Source of the DNA: Fibrobacter sp. UBA7003
GTDB taxonomy: Bacteria; Fibrobacterota; Fibrobacteria; Fibrobacterales; Fibrobacteraceae
Assembly: GCA_002449765.1 (NCBI GenBank)
Contig: DJXN01000012.1
Location: forward strand, 1 to 64,000
Direction: 5' to 3'
DNA: 64,000 nucleotides
Shown: positions 21,410 through 30,693 of the stretch, one piece after another
Layout: every line of letters begins with the position of its first letter
Position numbering within the stretch: position 1 is the first letter of the stretch
Translations under genes and position numbers: made by a program
The notes under the pieces: generated by a model
Databases searched by the model: none
What the model was told of the DNA's origin: nothing
The model's input: only the letters and a program-made list of their open reading frames with translations

Positions 21410-23134
21410 TTAATAGAACAAGCGCATCTCGTCAACCCAGAGAGTAGCCCCGACAGTCCCCTTGTAGAGATTTCCGAGCGCACTGGATGCCACGACAACG
21501 CGGATATGCGTCACGTCAAAGTCATCCGGGGTTTCCGTCTGCACCATATGGTTGTCGATTCCGGCGGAATTCTTGAGGTTCTTGTTAAAAGCGCTAGAAT
21601 TGAAAATCGGCGACCCTTCTAGGGGGGGGCCATACTTGAGCGCAAGGCGGATAGTCTTGTAGCCATCGCGTCCGGCATCGGTAATGGAGACCACATCCGG
21701 GTCATCCTCGCTCTCGACCGTCGTCGCGCGGTACCATGCAGAGGCCACCATCGTGTTCACGTCGCTGGACGTGCGGTACTGGTTCTTGCCCTCGTTGCTC
21801 GTGCGGCTGCGGTGTTCGAGAATCACGTAGAGGTCACAGGAATCCTTCTTGCCCTCGTACTTCACGTCGAATTCCACAAACTTCGGGCGACCGTAGAACG
21901 GCCTGCCAAAATCTATGAGTTCGTTGCCGTCGTCGTAGCTGGTCAACTTGAGCGTGCCTACGCCCTTGGGATTGAAATAGCCGATAAACATGTTGCCACT
22001 CGCAAAGCGGCCTATGCCTAAAACAGTCGCATTTATCGATTCCATCTTGATAACTTCTTCATCCTCATTCACAGTAAGAGTCTTGGTCGACGAAATGGCG
22101 GAGTTGTTGCCATTATCCCAGCCATCGATATCGTTCTTGTTGCCAAAGTCATCCTTCGCCCAGTGGTTGAAATCGCTGCCCGGATACTGGTAGCCCGCCT
22201 TCACGGTGTAGGTTCGCTCAGCATCGTCATTAGAAAGAGTCACCTTCAATCCACGCGAAAAGTCGTAGGACTCGCCCACCTTAACACTTGCCGTAGCGCC
22301 ATCCGAAAGTTCCAAACCCTTGATTTCGAGGTCGCGCAAGTCCAAATCAATTGCATAATCCATATTCAGGAAAACCGTACCGGCATCCTGGTCGATTTCG
22401 CCCTCGACTTCGCCCACACCGGCAATAAACCTGAGGAGTTTCGGGGCATTCGCGGGCACCTCCACCGACGAGGAGGATTCCGGTTCCTCGCCACTCGCCG
22501 AAGACTTTCCACTGCTTGCAGAATCGCCACCCTTTGAAGAACTGCTAGACGTCTCCTTCTTCGCGCTACTCGAAGAATCATCCTTATCGGAATCTTTTGC
22601 CGAAGACGATGACTTGCTAGAGCCTTTTGCCGAAGAGGACGACTTGTCCGATTCCTTCTTTTCGGGAATTTCAAACGCGATCTGCCACAAGTCGGGAATA
22701 CCGCTTTCGGAAACAACCACCACATAGACAATCCCGCTCGAAGGAATGCGAATCTTATCGCCTTCGCGCAAGCGTTCCTTCGCATACGAGACCTCCTGCG
22801 AAAGCGAATCCAAAGTAGCGGAATCTTGCGGGAACTCCTTGAACTTGCTGGTGACGAGATGGAGCGTCGCCATGGAGCTTATATCGAGATTGCCAATAGC
22901 CACAGAATCCCAGGTATCGAGACTGTCGGGAATCTCGGAGAGAGTCACCATAATCTTATGTTCATCGGGATAGACCGTCGCATTGCCATCCTGTTCCTCG
23001 AACGCAATCTCGTTCATCTTCCGGTAATCAGAAGTTCCAAACGTGTCGTAATCGGCGGTACAACCGAACAAGACGGCACTCAGGAAAGCCGTCAAAATCC
23101 ATTTCAGAGAAAGCCTATTCTTAAACGTTTTCAT
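21410..23134 (-). CDS. PCMD-domain lipoprotein (putative carbohydrate metabolism domain)
   Basis: 574 residues. The signal ends in the lipobox LFGC. An N-terminal domain (about 30-150) with NEIAFEEQDGNATVYPDE is followed by a Ser/Lys-rich linker with many SSSSAK repeats (about 155-225) and a beta-rich domain (LRFIAGVGEVEGEIDQDAGT). The C-terminal domain has features of PF13201: YPGSDFNHWA near its start, FASGNMFIGYFNP, GRPFYGRPKFVEFDVKYEG and a final ATLWVDEMRLFY. PF13201 is found next to glycan-use genes in Bacteroidota; its activity is not defined. It lies 9 nt from the paralogue at 23144 in one operon. Confidence 0.8.
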   Translation of the reverse strand: MKTFKNRLSLKWILTAFLSAVLFGCTADYDTFGTSDYRKMNEIAFEEQDGNATVYPDEHKIMVTLSEIPDSLDTWDSVAIGNLDISSMATLHLVTSKFKEFPQDSATLDSLSQEVSYAKERLREGDKIRIPSSGIVYVVVVSESGIPDLWQIAFEIPEKKESDKSSSSAKGSSKSSSSAKDSDKDDSSSSAKKETSSSSSKGGDSASSGKSSASGEEPESSSSVEVPANAPKLLRFIAGVGEVEGEIDQDAGTVFLNMDYAIDLDLRDLEIKGLELSDGATASVKVGESYDFSRGLKVTLSNDDAERTYTVKAGYQYPGSDFNHWAKDDFGNKNDIDGWDNGNNSAISSTKTLTVNEDEEVIKMESINATVLGIGRFASGNMFIGYFNPKGVGTLKLTSYDDGNELIDFGRPFYGRPKFVEFDVKYEGKKDSCDLYVILEHRSRTSNEGKNQYRTSSDVNTMVASAWYRATTVESEDDPDVVSITDAGRDGYKTIRLALKYGPPLEGSPIFNSSAFNKNLKNSAGIDNHMVQTETPDDFDVTHIRVVVASSALGNLYKGTVGATLWVDEMRLFY

Positions 23135-23143
23135 CCCTTTCTC

Positions 23144-24673
23144 CTAGTATATCAGTTTAAAGTCATCCAGCACAAGCGCCGAATTTTCGCCACCACGATA
23201 CTTGTCATCATTGCCCAGCGTCCCGCCACTCACGACATGAGCGTATGCGGAAGAAGCGAACATCACATGAATCGCGACCACATCCTCGTCACCCTTGCCA
23301 AGCGAAAGGCCTTCCGCGACAGGATATTCGCCCGAAAGCAGCCCGAACGGATCCTTGCCGTAAGAAAGATTCACCGTACGGTTTTTCATATCCACGTTCG
23401 CTTCGTCCGAGAACGCCCCCGTAGCCACGACCTTGCCGTTCTTCCCCACGAGCATCACGTAAACGAGGCTCTTCTGAGGGTAATCCGAAGATTTTCCAGT
23501 CTCATGATGGTAAGAATACCTCAATTCGAAGGCAACCGGACGCGCAGTAAAGGGCTTACCGAAACTCATGTCTTTTGCAATGTAAGAATCGCCAGTCGAA
23601 GGTGTACCTCCCTCAGAGCCCTGCTCATAAATATCCAGCGCCGTCTCGCCTGCGTATTCCCCGCTAAAGTAGAAACCGCCCGCCATCTTCCAGCTTCCAT
23701 CAATAAACAGGAATGAGCCTTCCACTTCGCGGGTCGTAACAGTCGCCATACCGCCATCGAATTCAAGATTCGCCTTCGAAGAAACCTTTATGGCGGCAGA
23801 CGATGTCTTCGTCGCCATTGCATCGCTCGTTGTAGCCCAGAAGTCGTTGCGGGCGCTAAAGTCGGAACCGGGCAGCTGCACTCCGGCAACCACGCTGTAG
23901 GTTGCAACTTTCCCGGAATCATCCGCAAATTCCATCGTTACCCTGTGCCGCAAGTCGTTCACCGTATCGAGCGGCAAAAGATTCACCTTCGAGATGTCCG
24001 TTCCGTAGGGCACTTCCACATACACGAGCGAATCTTTCACCGTCACTGTTCCCTTAGCGACAGAAAGCTCCGAAAGTTTCACCGCCTCGCTGGAACTAGA
24101 CTCCGGCATTTCACTGCTCGACGATTCCTCGGCAGAACTGGATTCAGGCATCTCGCTGGACGACGACTCTTCCTCCGACGAGCTCGATTCCTCACTAGAA
24201 GAACTTTTTGCCGATGACGAAGATTTTTCACTTGAAGAACTCGACTTCGCCTTTACACTACTCGAGGATTTTCTTTCAGGCAATCTTATCGTCCAGACCG
24301 CAACGACACGGTTCGCATCATCAAGGACGACTATCCGGAGCCCCTCGTCATCAAGTTCAAGTTCTGTACCTGTATTTACGGGATTGTCCCAGTCAATTTC
24401 GGGATCTACCGGATCGTCGTCGAGCGCGAGATAGCACTTGCTGCCGCCAAGGGCCGCAATATTATCGACCGTAAACGAATTTAGCCCATCGGGAAGCACA
24501 ATCAAGTGCGACTCGATGTCGATTTTGGCATCGTCTACATCTTCAAAGAGTTCGGACATATCAGGCGCTGCAACAGGAACTTCCGGTTCCTCCGCGCAAG
24601 CGTGCAGCAAAAAGGCAAAAGAGCACAAAAAGCCCACACCCAGCAATTTCTTCCATTGAAAAGCAAACCGCAT
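23144..24673 (-). CDS. PCMD-domain lipoprotein, paralogue
   Basis: 509 residues with the same plan as the neighbour: signal with lipobox LHAC, an N-terminal domain containing FTVDNIAALGGSKCYLALDD, a Ser/Glu-rich linker (about 135-195; SSSSEE/EMPESSS repeats) and a beta domain starting LSELSVAKGTVTVKDS. The C-terminal PCMD-like domain has LPGSDFSARNDFWAT, FLFIDGSWKMAGGFYFSGEY, SFGKPFTARPVAFELRYSYH and ends SALVLDDFKLIY. The two proteins share the order of motifs but the linkers differ (Lys-rich against Glu-rich). Probably surface-exposed lipoproteins acting together. Confidence 0.78.
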   Translation of the reverse strand: MRFAFQWKKLLGVGFLCSFAFLLHACAEEPEVPVAAPDMSELFEDVDDAKIDIESHLIVLPDGLNSFTVDNIAALGGSKCYLALDDDPVDPEIDWDNPVNTGTELELDDEGLRIVVLDDANRVVAVWTIRLPERKSSSSVKAKSSSSSEKSSSSAKSSSSEESSSSEEESSSSEMPESSSAEESSSSEMPESSSSEAVKLSELSVAKGTVTVKDSLVYVEVPYGTDISKVNLLPLDTVNDLRHRVTMEFADDSGKVATYSVVAGVQLPGSDFSARNDFWATTSDAMATKTSSAAIKVSSKANLEFDGGMATVTTREVEGSFLFIDGSWKMAGGFYFSGEYAGETALDIYEQGSEGGTPSTGDSYIAKDMSFGKPFTARPVAFELRYSYHHETGKSSDYPQKSLVYVMLVGKNGKVVATGAFSDEANVDMKNRTVNLSYGKDPFGLLSGEYPVAEGLSLGKGDEDVVAIHVMFASSAYAHVVSGGTLGNDDKYRGGENSALVLDDFKLIY

Positions 24674-24682
24674 TGGAACCTC

Positions 24683-25486
24683 CTAGAAGAACGTCACCAG
24701 CGAGAACTTGAGCGCCAGGAGGTTGATTGTAAAATTGACGACATTATATACGACACGGCTCTTTGTTTCGTCATTTTCTTCCACATCGATGATGCTTGAG
24801 CTAAGCCCCAGAAGTCCCACCGATGTTTCAAAAGCAATGCGGTTCAACACCATGATGCAGATGCCCGGATTTATACCCGCTTCGATGGACCAGCCCGTAT
24901 TGCGGGTTTTCTTCAGGTCTTCGCCGTCATCCGTCTGCGAGATTCCGTAGGAATACTCCACCAAAACGGAAGTCTCGTTGAAGAGGTAGAAAATGCGCGA
25001 ATCCAGCACCTTCAGGTAATTTTTCAAAAGCGGTTGCACAAAGAAGCCGTTGCTCACATACTTGCGGCGCTCCTTCACGTCCATCAGGTCTTCCAGAAGC
25101 GAGAAATCGACATCGAACCAAGTGCGAGAATAGCCCGCACGCAAGCCAAGCGCCATCGCATCGCGGATAAAATAGCCCCCGAAGCCCTCTACCGTGAACG
25201 TGTATCCGTAAGCATCATACACATCGCCGATAAGAATGTTCAAGGCATCGTCTTCCGTATTCGCCTGAATCAGCGAAAGCGTTGCGCCCGCATAAAAATT
25301 CCCTTTTGCAATCGATTCGTCCGGTTCAACCGGGAAAAGGGCACCCAGAAGGCCCGATTTCTTTGCAGGCTTTAGTTCCTCGGTCTGCACGGGAACTACG
25401 GCCTGGGCAGAATCCGAAACCGCCTCCTGGGCAAACACGGGTAAAAAGGCCAAAAGAAGGAATACGACAAAGGCGGCTTTTCTCAT
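24683..25486 (-). CDS. Predicted outer-membrane protein, first gene of the PCMD operon
   Basis: 267 residues with a signal peptide (MRKAAFVVFLLLAFLPVFA) and a barrel-like body: NFYAGATLSLIQANTEDD, ALGLRAGYSRTWFDVDFSLL, LFNETSVLVEYSYGI, GWSIEAGINPGICIMVLNRI. It ends in Phe-Phe, as expected for an outer-membrane barrel. No named family. The stop is 9 nt from the downstream PCMD gene. Role may be as an anchor or channel for the lipoproteins. Confidence 0.7.
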   Translation of the reverse strand: MRKAAFVVFLLLAFLPVFAQEAVSDSAQAVVPVQTEELKPAKKSGLLGALFPVEPDESIAKGNFYAGATLSLIQANTEDDALNILIGDVYDAYGYTFTVEGFGGYFIRDAMALGLRAGYSRTWFDVDFSLLEDLMDVKERRKYVSNGFFVQPLLKNYLKVLDSRIFYLFNETSVLVEYSYGISQTDDGEDLKKTRNTGWSIEAGINPGICIMVLNRIAFETSVGLLGLSSSIIDVEENDETKSRVVYNVVNFTINLLALKFSLVTFF

Positions 25487-25553
25487 ACCCCTAAATTTAC
25501 CTTTTTACAAGGCAATGAGAAAGAGCCTCGAAATTATCTGTGAGAAATTTCAA

Positions 25554-27692
25554 CTAATCTGGCGTATTTACGGCATCCCTGACGCAACGGACTGCATAAC
25601 CCATGCGTTTATCGAAGGATTGCCCCTTGAATTCATTGACATGAAGGTACCAGTCAACGGCCGACCTTGAATTCGAAGATGTCGCGCTCCAGTAGTGGGC
25701 GTTTTCTCCGCTGGAATAAGCCCTTCCTTCACGACCATCCATCTCCCCCGACGGAACCGCTCCAAAACCGTAGGCGTCCGTCCCGCGAGGTACCGCCCAC
25801 ATTCTTGACCCGGGATAAATTCCAACAACGGACTGCAGCAGCAGCCACTCATCATCCGTCGGCACGTGGAATCCCGCAGGGCAAATTCCGCGAACAGGGC
25901 TATCGAGCGAGCAATCCTTTTCATACCCGCATTCTTCCTCTGTCTTCCCCATTGCTGCGTGCCACAGGTAAAGCGCCCCACGCACTTTGCAATTTTCGGG
26001 GTCATCCTGCCAGCAGAATGTGGAACCCTTGAGGACGGGCGTTTCCGTGCTGTCGACGTACCTCAGGTTTTCCGCCATCCAGACCTGCGTGCCAATTTCC
26101 ACCACACGATAAACTTCACCATCACGCTCGTCCGTGAAGGTTTCCAGGTCATCGCGGAACACATAGCCCTCGCTACTCGAAGATTCCGCAAGCGTTTCGT
26201 TCGACGACGATGAAAAGCACGAGTAGTCACACGAATACTGAGGACGCGAAGAAGATGACGACTTTTCCGAACTGCTCGAGGGATCCGTGGGTATGATATA
26301 CTTGTCGAGTTTAACCTCGCCCGAATCGGCAACGCAACGGAGCGCATACCCATACGACTTTCGGTAGCTTTGGCTATAGAAATTGGAATCTTTGCCACAG
26401 CGGTAATATTCGTACGAAGCTTCGGCATTCGCCTGTGACGCCGTCCAGTAGCGGGCACAGTTGTCCATCGTGGTTTTGCTTCCATGTTCACCGGTCGGGG
26501 CAGAGGGGAATCCGAGATAGCTATCGAGAGGCACGCCCAACGCGACAGCTTCCTTCAAAAGGAAATCCCATTCATCATTGGAAGGAACATGCCAGCCTTC
26601 CGGGCAGATACCCCTATGCGGGTAGGAAACTTCGCAGAGAGAATAGGCACATTCCGGAACATCCATCACAGCGGCGAAGTCGTACAGATAACCGTCTTTT
26701 CCGCAATCATCCCCAGAACCGATGCACCAGCTGTAAGACTTGAGAGCCGGGGACGCCGCCGTATCGTTGTACCGCAGGTTGTCCACCATCCAAATCTGCG
26801 GCCCTACCGTAAGGACGCGGTAGACATTGCCATCGCGCTTGTCCGTGAATGCGTTCAACCCTCCCTCAGCCACATACGATACATCTATTGTGTACGAAGA
26901 CGATGACCGTTCCATGAAAGAACTTGAGCTCGAATATACCCTTCTTGAAGAAGACGACCCCTCATGCGAGCTAGGCCGTTCCGGTATTTCAAATTCGACA
27001 TACTTGTCGAGTTTGACTTCGCCCGAATCGGCAACACAGCGGACCGCAAAGCCATTGTCCTTCGTGCTTTCAATATGAAAGAAATCCGCAAGGCCATCCT
27101 CGAGCAACCACACGAAAGCTTCGTTGCTTGCCCTGGCCGACGACGTCCAGTAATAAGAGTCGACATCATCTATCAACAAGTCCTCGTCCGCATAGTACAT
27201 GCCCGTAGGCGACCAGTCGAATCCGGGATACTCCACAAGTAACGAATCCTGCCCAGCGGCAAAATCGAACAGTTCCTGCCATTCGTAATTCTCGGCGACA
27301 TGCCAGCCCTCGGGACAGATTCCACGGTGCGGATAAACAACATCGCATTTCGATTTCGCACACGACGAATCGAGCATCACGGCCGCCCAGCTATAAAGAA
27401 AGCCTTCCTTTTCGCATTTCTTTTTGTCACCGGACGCGCACCAGGAATTATCCTCGAGAATCGGGTCGGCCTTGACATCCCGGTACCTGAGATTTTCGGC
27501 CATCCACATCCGGCCATCCACCTCGACAACGCGGTAGACGTTGCCATCGCGCTTGTCCGTAAAGGCATTGTATTCATCATTAGAAGCACCATCACGGGGA
27601 TTCGACGGGCCGTCACCTCCATCACAGGCCAGAAGCAGGAACGCACCCCCGATTAGCGCCGGGAAAAGCAACTTGCCGAGTTCATTACGCAT
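25554..27692 (-). CDS. Lipoprotein with three FISUMP domains
   Basis: 712 residues. The signal ends in the lipobox LLAC at about residue 23. Three FISUMP (TIGR02145) domains follow at roughly 43-225, 283-475 and 520-708. Each starts (A/E)TFTD-like then RDGNVYRV or RDGEVYRVVEIG, contains W-MAENLRY or W-MVDNLRY and RGICPEGWHV or RGICPAGFHV, and ends YAVRCV or FAVRCV. They are joined by Ser-rich linkers (EGSSSSRRVYSSSS, DPSSSSEKSSSSS). Single-domain versions occur at 3, 1300, 2724 and 52119. Internal duplication is clear, with the domains well diverged. Surface lipoprotein of unknown role. Confidence 0.88.
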   Translation of the reverse strand: MRNELGKLLFPALIGGAFLLLACDGGDGPSNPRDGASNDEYNAFTDKRDGNVYRVVEVDGRMWMAENLRYRDVKADPILEDNSWCASGDKKKCEKEGFLYSWAAVMLDSSCAKSKCDVVYPHRGICPEGWHVAENYEWQELFDFAAGQDSLLVEYPGFDWSPTGMYYADEDLLIDDVDSYYWTSSARASNEAFVWLLEDGLADFFHIESTKDNGFAVRCVADSGEVKLDKYVEFEIPERPSSHEGSSSSRRVYSSSSSFMERSSSSYTIDVSYVAEGGLNAFTDKRDGNVYRVLTVGPQIWMVDNLRYNDTAASPALKSYSWCIGSGDDCGKDGYLYDFAAVMDVPECAYSLCEVSYPHRGICPEGWHVPSNDEWDFLLKEAVALGVPLDSYLGFPSAPTGEHGSKTTMDNCARYWTASQANAEASYEYYRCGKDSNFYSQSYRKSYGYALRCVADSGEVKLDKYIIPTDPSSSSEKSSSSSRPQYSCDYSCFSSSSNETLAESSSSEGYVFRDDLETFTDERDGEVYRVVEIGTQVWMAENLRYVDSTETPVLKGSTFCWQDDPENCKVRGALYLWHAAMGKTEEECGYEKDCSLDSPVRGICPAGFHVPTDDEWLLLQSVVGIYPGSRMWAVPRGTDAYGFGAVPSGEMDGREGRAYSSGENAHYWSATSSNSRSAVDWYLHVNEFKGQSFDKRMGYAVRCVRDAVNTPD

Positions 27693-27744
27693 AAAGTCCT
27701 CCTATCAAACAATTCAAATATATATAATAGGCAAGGACAAAGGT

Positions 27745-28353
27745 CTACTTTTTCTTGTATCTCAGATAAAGGCCCTCTATTTCGGAACGAAAGGCCTTGA
27801 AAAGAGACAAACCGTCAAGTCCGTCAGCAAAATATTCCACTTCAAGCGATTCCGGGGACTGCACATCCGCATTTTCCATATCCGTCGTCATCTGGATGTA
27901 ATTCGACGGATCGGCAACGACAACGACGAGCATCGTCCAGTCGGCGGCAACAGGTTTCGTAAGCTCCGCGACAAAATCGATTACCAGTTTTCCTTTCGAC
28001 AGTTCCGCCTTGAAATTCTTGATGCGGGAAACCTTCAAGAAGTCCGTCCCCGCCTGCACGTAGTTGAAATAGTTTTGCTGCTTGATGGGGTCAAGGATTG
28101 CGGATTCGAGTATCTTCGCTTCGCTTTTCGAAATTTTCCCGTCTTTATCCTGGTCGGCGGAAGCCATCATCCCGGCGCTATACATCTCGTCGTAGACCCA
28201 GCGGTTCTCGACTCCCGTAAAACCGGACGCATCAAAAAGCGCCTTTACCGTAATATCGGCAAACACATGCGGATGCGCATGGGCCAGCACCGCAAATGCC
28301 AAAAAAAGAAGGAGCGCCGACAGGCGCCCCGTGCGAAAAAGACTAGAAGACAA
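27745..28353 (-). CDS. DUF1007-family exported protein with EF-hand-like loop
   Basis: 202 residues from TTG 28353; the start is inferred from a minus-strand GGGAG six bases upstream. The frame is open to ATG 28395 inside the preceding gene. After the signal (LSALLLFLAFAVLAHA) comes HPHVFADITVKALFDASG, the hallmark of DUF1007, then WVYDEMYSAG. Residues DQDKDGKISKSEAKIL form a good EF-hand-type calcium loop (D-x-D-x-D-G-x-I-x-x-x-E). DUF1007 proteins are periplasmic and often sit near metal or ABC transporters; their function is undefined. It overlaps the end of the PEGA gene by about 11 nt. Confidence 0.8.
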   Translation of the reverse strand: MSSSLFRTGRLSALLLFLAFAVLAHAHPHVFADITVKALFDASGFTGVENRWVYDEMYSAGMMASADQDKDGKISKSEAKILESAILDPIKQQNYFNYVQAGTDFLKVSRIKNFKAELSKGKLVIDFVAELTKPVAADWTMLVVVVADPSNYIQMTTDMENADVQSPESLEVEYFADGLDGLSLFKAFRSEIEGLYLRYKKK

Positions 28354-29866
28354 AGACAACTCCCGCCACCAGAAGGCCGATTCCGAGCGCCCCAAGCCCT
28401 ATGGCGACACCGCCCTTGACATCGCCCTGCTTGTTCAAGTCGTGATTGTCCTTGATGAGACGCTGCGCCTTCTCGCTATCGAACACGGAACGATCATACT
28501 CGTGCTTCTTGTCGGCCGCATCGCCCCAGTTGCGTTCAGCCAAGTACCAGAGGATGCCACCCGCGACAATCGGCGCGATGGAACTGAGCAGGAACACCTT
28601 ACCTATGCGGCGGTCGCTGCGCTTCTGGTTGAATTCCCTCTGTCCCTGGATGTACTCGACATCGTCGATAGACTGGAGTTCGACATTGATGAAGTTCGGC
28701 ATGAACGCCTTGACTTCTGTCGTGATGGTCGTATCGCGGTAACCCACCTTGCGGAAAAACAGTTGCAGCTGCGGCTGCGGCTTGATTTCGTCCACCACCA
28801 CGTCGGTCACGTAGTCGGGCATGTGGTTCACCGAAGGTTCCTCGCCGATATAGACCTCGACCGCTTCGGGGTTCGTATTGAGCGTAAGCCTCGTCGACGG
28901 GCGCTCCACGGCGATATCCACCTTGTTCAGGCTGTCCGCGTTGATCTTTACCGTCTGCGTACCCCACCATTCCACGTCGCGCAGCACCCTCATCACGGAG
29001 ATGGTGTACTTGCCCGGCTTGATATTCTTGATGGTATCGGGCGCCACCTGATGGAGCGGGATGCCGTTCACGAAGAGCGAGCACGCTTCCGGATTCGACG
29101 TCACGAACAGGTTCGCGTTTCCTGCAGGATAAAGTTCGATGGTCTCCTCTTCTTCCTTGACAACCGGGACCACGTAATTCGAAAGCGAAAGGTCAATCAT
29201 CACCTTGTCTTCGAGGTTGTACAGGCGCTTGAGGTCAAGCCTGAAAATCTTGATGTAGGGGTTTTCGACAACGTTCGCAAGGCTGTCCTGGATTTCACGT
29301 TCGCGGATTTCGGCCTCGACCTTCGCGACTTCTTCCATCTTGAGGCGCTTTTCTTCCTTTTCGAGGGCAGCTTCAAGATCGTCTTCGGCATCGGCGGCAA
29401 TCTCGGCAGCCTTCGCGGCCTCGGCGGCGGCAATGGAATCGGCAGCGGCGGCAGAATCGGACTTCGCGGCCAAAGAATCCTTCACGGCGTCGGTCATAAT
29501 GATTTCGGCTGGCTTCGCGGGTTCGGCCTTGTCGTCATCCTCGAACTCGTCTTCTTCCTCGACCTTCTGGCCGTTGCTTTCCTGGAGCGCAACCGCCTCC
29601 TCGTCGCGGATTTCTTCAAGCACCTTCTGGGCGGCATCGTCCGGGGCACGCAGGTAGACGGTATCCTTCTCAATCTTCACGAAGATGGCTTCCTGTTCCA
29701 CGGAATCACCCACAAGGAAGTAGCGGACGGGCACCTCGCGGGTCGTAGCCGTATCGGCTTTGGCCGGCACAGAAGATACAGGAGCGGCAGGGCTCTCGGC
29801 AGCAAACGCCAGGGCAGCAGCTAAGGACACAACAAAAAACACGAAAGGAGCAAATCGTTTCAGCAT
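28343..29866 (-). CDS. PEGA-domain protein with acidic Ala/Glu-rich region
   Basis: 507 residues. A signal peptide (FVFFVVSLAAALAFA) is followed by an acidic region (about 100-190) rich in Ala, Asp and Glu that probably forms a long helix or coiled coil. Two PEGA-like repeats follow: NLFVTSNPEACSLFVNGIPL (about 250-320) and LTLNTNPEAVEVYIGEEPS (about 330-400). Near the C-terminus are two hydrophobic segments (VFLLSSIAPIVAGGILWYL and GVAIGLGALGIGLLVAGVVF). PEGA domains are found on envelope proteins and may bind polysaccharide or protein. Likely anchored in the inner membrane; role unknown. It is cotranscribed with the DUF1007 gene. Confidence 0.75.
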   Translation of the reverse strand: MLKRFAPFVFFVVSLAAALAFAAESPAAPVSSVPAKADTATTREVPVRYFLVGDSVEQEAIFVKIEKDTVYLRAPDDAAQKVLEEIRDEEAVALQESNGQKVEEEDEFEDDDKAEPAKPAEIIMTDAVKDSLAAKSDSAAAADSIAAAEAAKAAEIAADAEDDLEAALEKEEKRLKMEEVAKVEAEIREREIQDSLANVVENPYIKIFRLDLKRLYNLEDKVMIDLSLSNYVVPVVKEEEETIELYPAGNANLFVTSNPEACSLFVNGIPLHQVAPDTIKNIKPGKYTISVMRVLRDVEWWGTQTVKINADSLNKVDIAVERPSTRLTLNTNPEAVEVYIGEEPSVNHMPDYVTDVVVDEIKPQPQLQLFFRKVGYRDTTITTEVKAFMPNFINVELQSIDDVEYIQGQREFNQKRSDRRIGKVFLLSSIAPIVAGGILWYLAERNWGDAADKKHEYDRSVFDSEKAQRLIKDNHDLNKQGDVKGGVAIGLGALGIGLLVAGVVFVF

Positions 29867-29894
29867 AGTCTAAAGATATATAAAAAAAGCCAAA

Positions 29895-30656
29895 CTAGAG
29901 AGCCTTTTCGAGTTTTGCGCAATAAATAGGGCCGCGGCCTTCGCAACGGTCGGGCAAAATGTGGACGCCGAATTCCGTACGGTCGGCGCCGGAGGGCAGT
30001 TCCGCTATCTGCACGCTACGCATCGAGGGCCGCTTTTTGAGAATTCGCTTCACCACGTCGTCGTTTTCCATGGGCGAAAGTGCGCAGGTCCCGTACACGA
30101 GCGTTCCGCCGGGTTTCAGGGCATCGATTGCCGAAGCCAGGAGCCCGCCCTGTTCCACCGCAAGGCGCTTTACGCGCTTTACCGACCACACCTTGAGATG
30201 TTCCGGCGAATTCAGCACATGGCGGTCCGAAGAACAAGGGGCGTCGAGCAAAATCTTGCTGTAGGATTCCTTGCGGTGGAGCCCGAACTTCACGCCATCG
30301 TAGCCCGAGACCGAGACTATCTTGCGCCACTCCTCGGGGAGCGAATTCTCGATGACATGCGAAAGCCGTAGGCGCCTGTCGGGAGAACGATCATTGCTCT
30401 GCAAAAAGCCTTCGCCCTTGAGCATGGAGGCAAGCACAAGCGTCTTTCCGCCGGGAGCGGCGCACATGTCGAGCACGCTGTCTCCGGGACACACCCCGAG
30501 GGCGCGGGCCGCGAATACGGACGCCTCGTCGAGATAGTAGGGTTCGAGGCTCTCGCCAAAGCGGAGCTCCGTGGCCTTTCCCTCCCCCTTCAGGGATTCG
30601 AGCAGTGCGGGCCAGCGGTCGCCGAAAAGATTGGAAAAGTAGTCGAAGAACTCCAT
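29895..30656 (-). CDS. RsmB/NOP2/Sun-family RNA m5C methyltransferase
   Basis: 253 residues from ATG 30656 (or 256 from 30665). LDMCAAPGGKTLVLASML is the SAM-binding motif. ILLDAPCSSDRHVL holds the first catalytic Cys (motif IV) and VYGTCALSPMENDDVV the second (motif VI). The short form, lacking an N-terminal NusB-like domain and a PUA domain, resembles the NSUN4-like branch. It would make 5-methylcytosine in rRNA or tRNA; the site is unknown. A strong terminator for the upstream tRNA ends within a few bases of this start, so its promoter is unclear. Confidence 0.85.
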   Translation of the reverse strand: MEFFDYFSNLFGDRWPALLESLKGEGKATELRFGESLEPYYLDEASVFAARALGVCPGDSVLDMCAAPGGKTLVLASMLKGEGFLQSNDRSPDRRLRLSHVIENSLPEEWRKIVSVSGYDGVKFGLHRKESYSKILLDAPCSSDRHVLNSPEHLKVWSVKRVKRLAVEQGGLLASAIDALKPGGTLVYGTCALSPMENDDVVKRILKKRPSMRSVQIAELPSGADRTEFGVHILPDRCEGRGPIYCAKLEKAL

Positions 30657-30661
30657 TTTTA

Positions 30662-30693
30662 CCAAAAATAAAAAACCTCTCGGGCGAGAGGTT
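30662..30693 (-). terminator. Rho-independent terminator of tRNA-Gln
   Basis: On the minus strand AACCTCT-CGCCCG-AGAGGTT forms a 7-bp stem followed by TTTTTATTTTT. It begins directly at the 3' end of the tRNA and ends 6 nt before the methyltransferase start. Confidence 0.88.
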
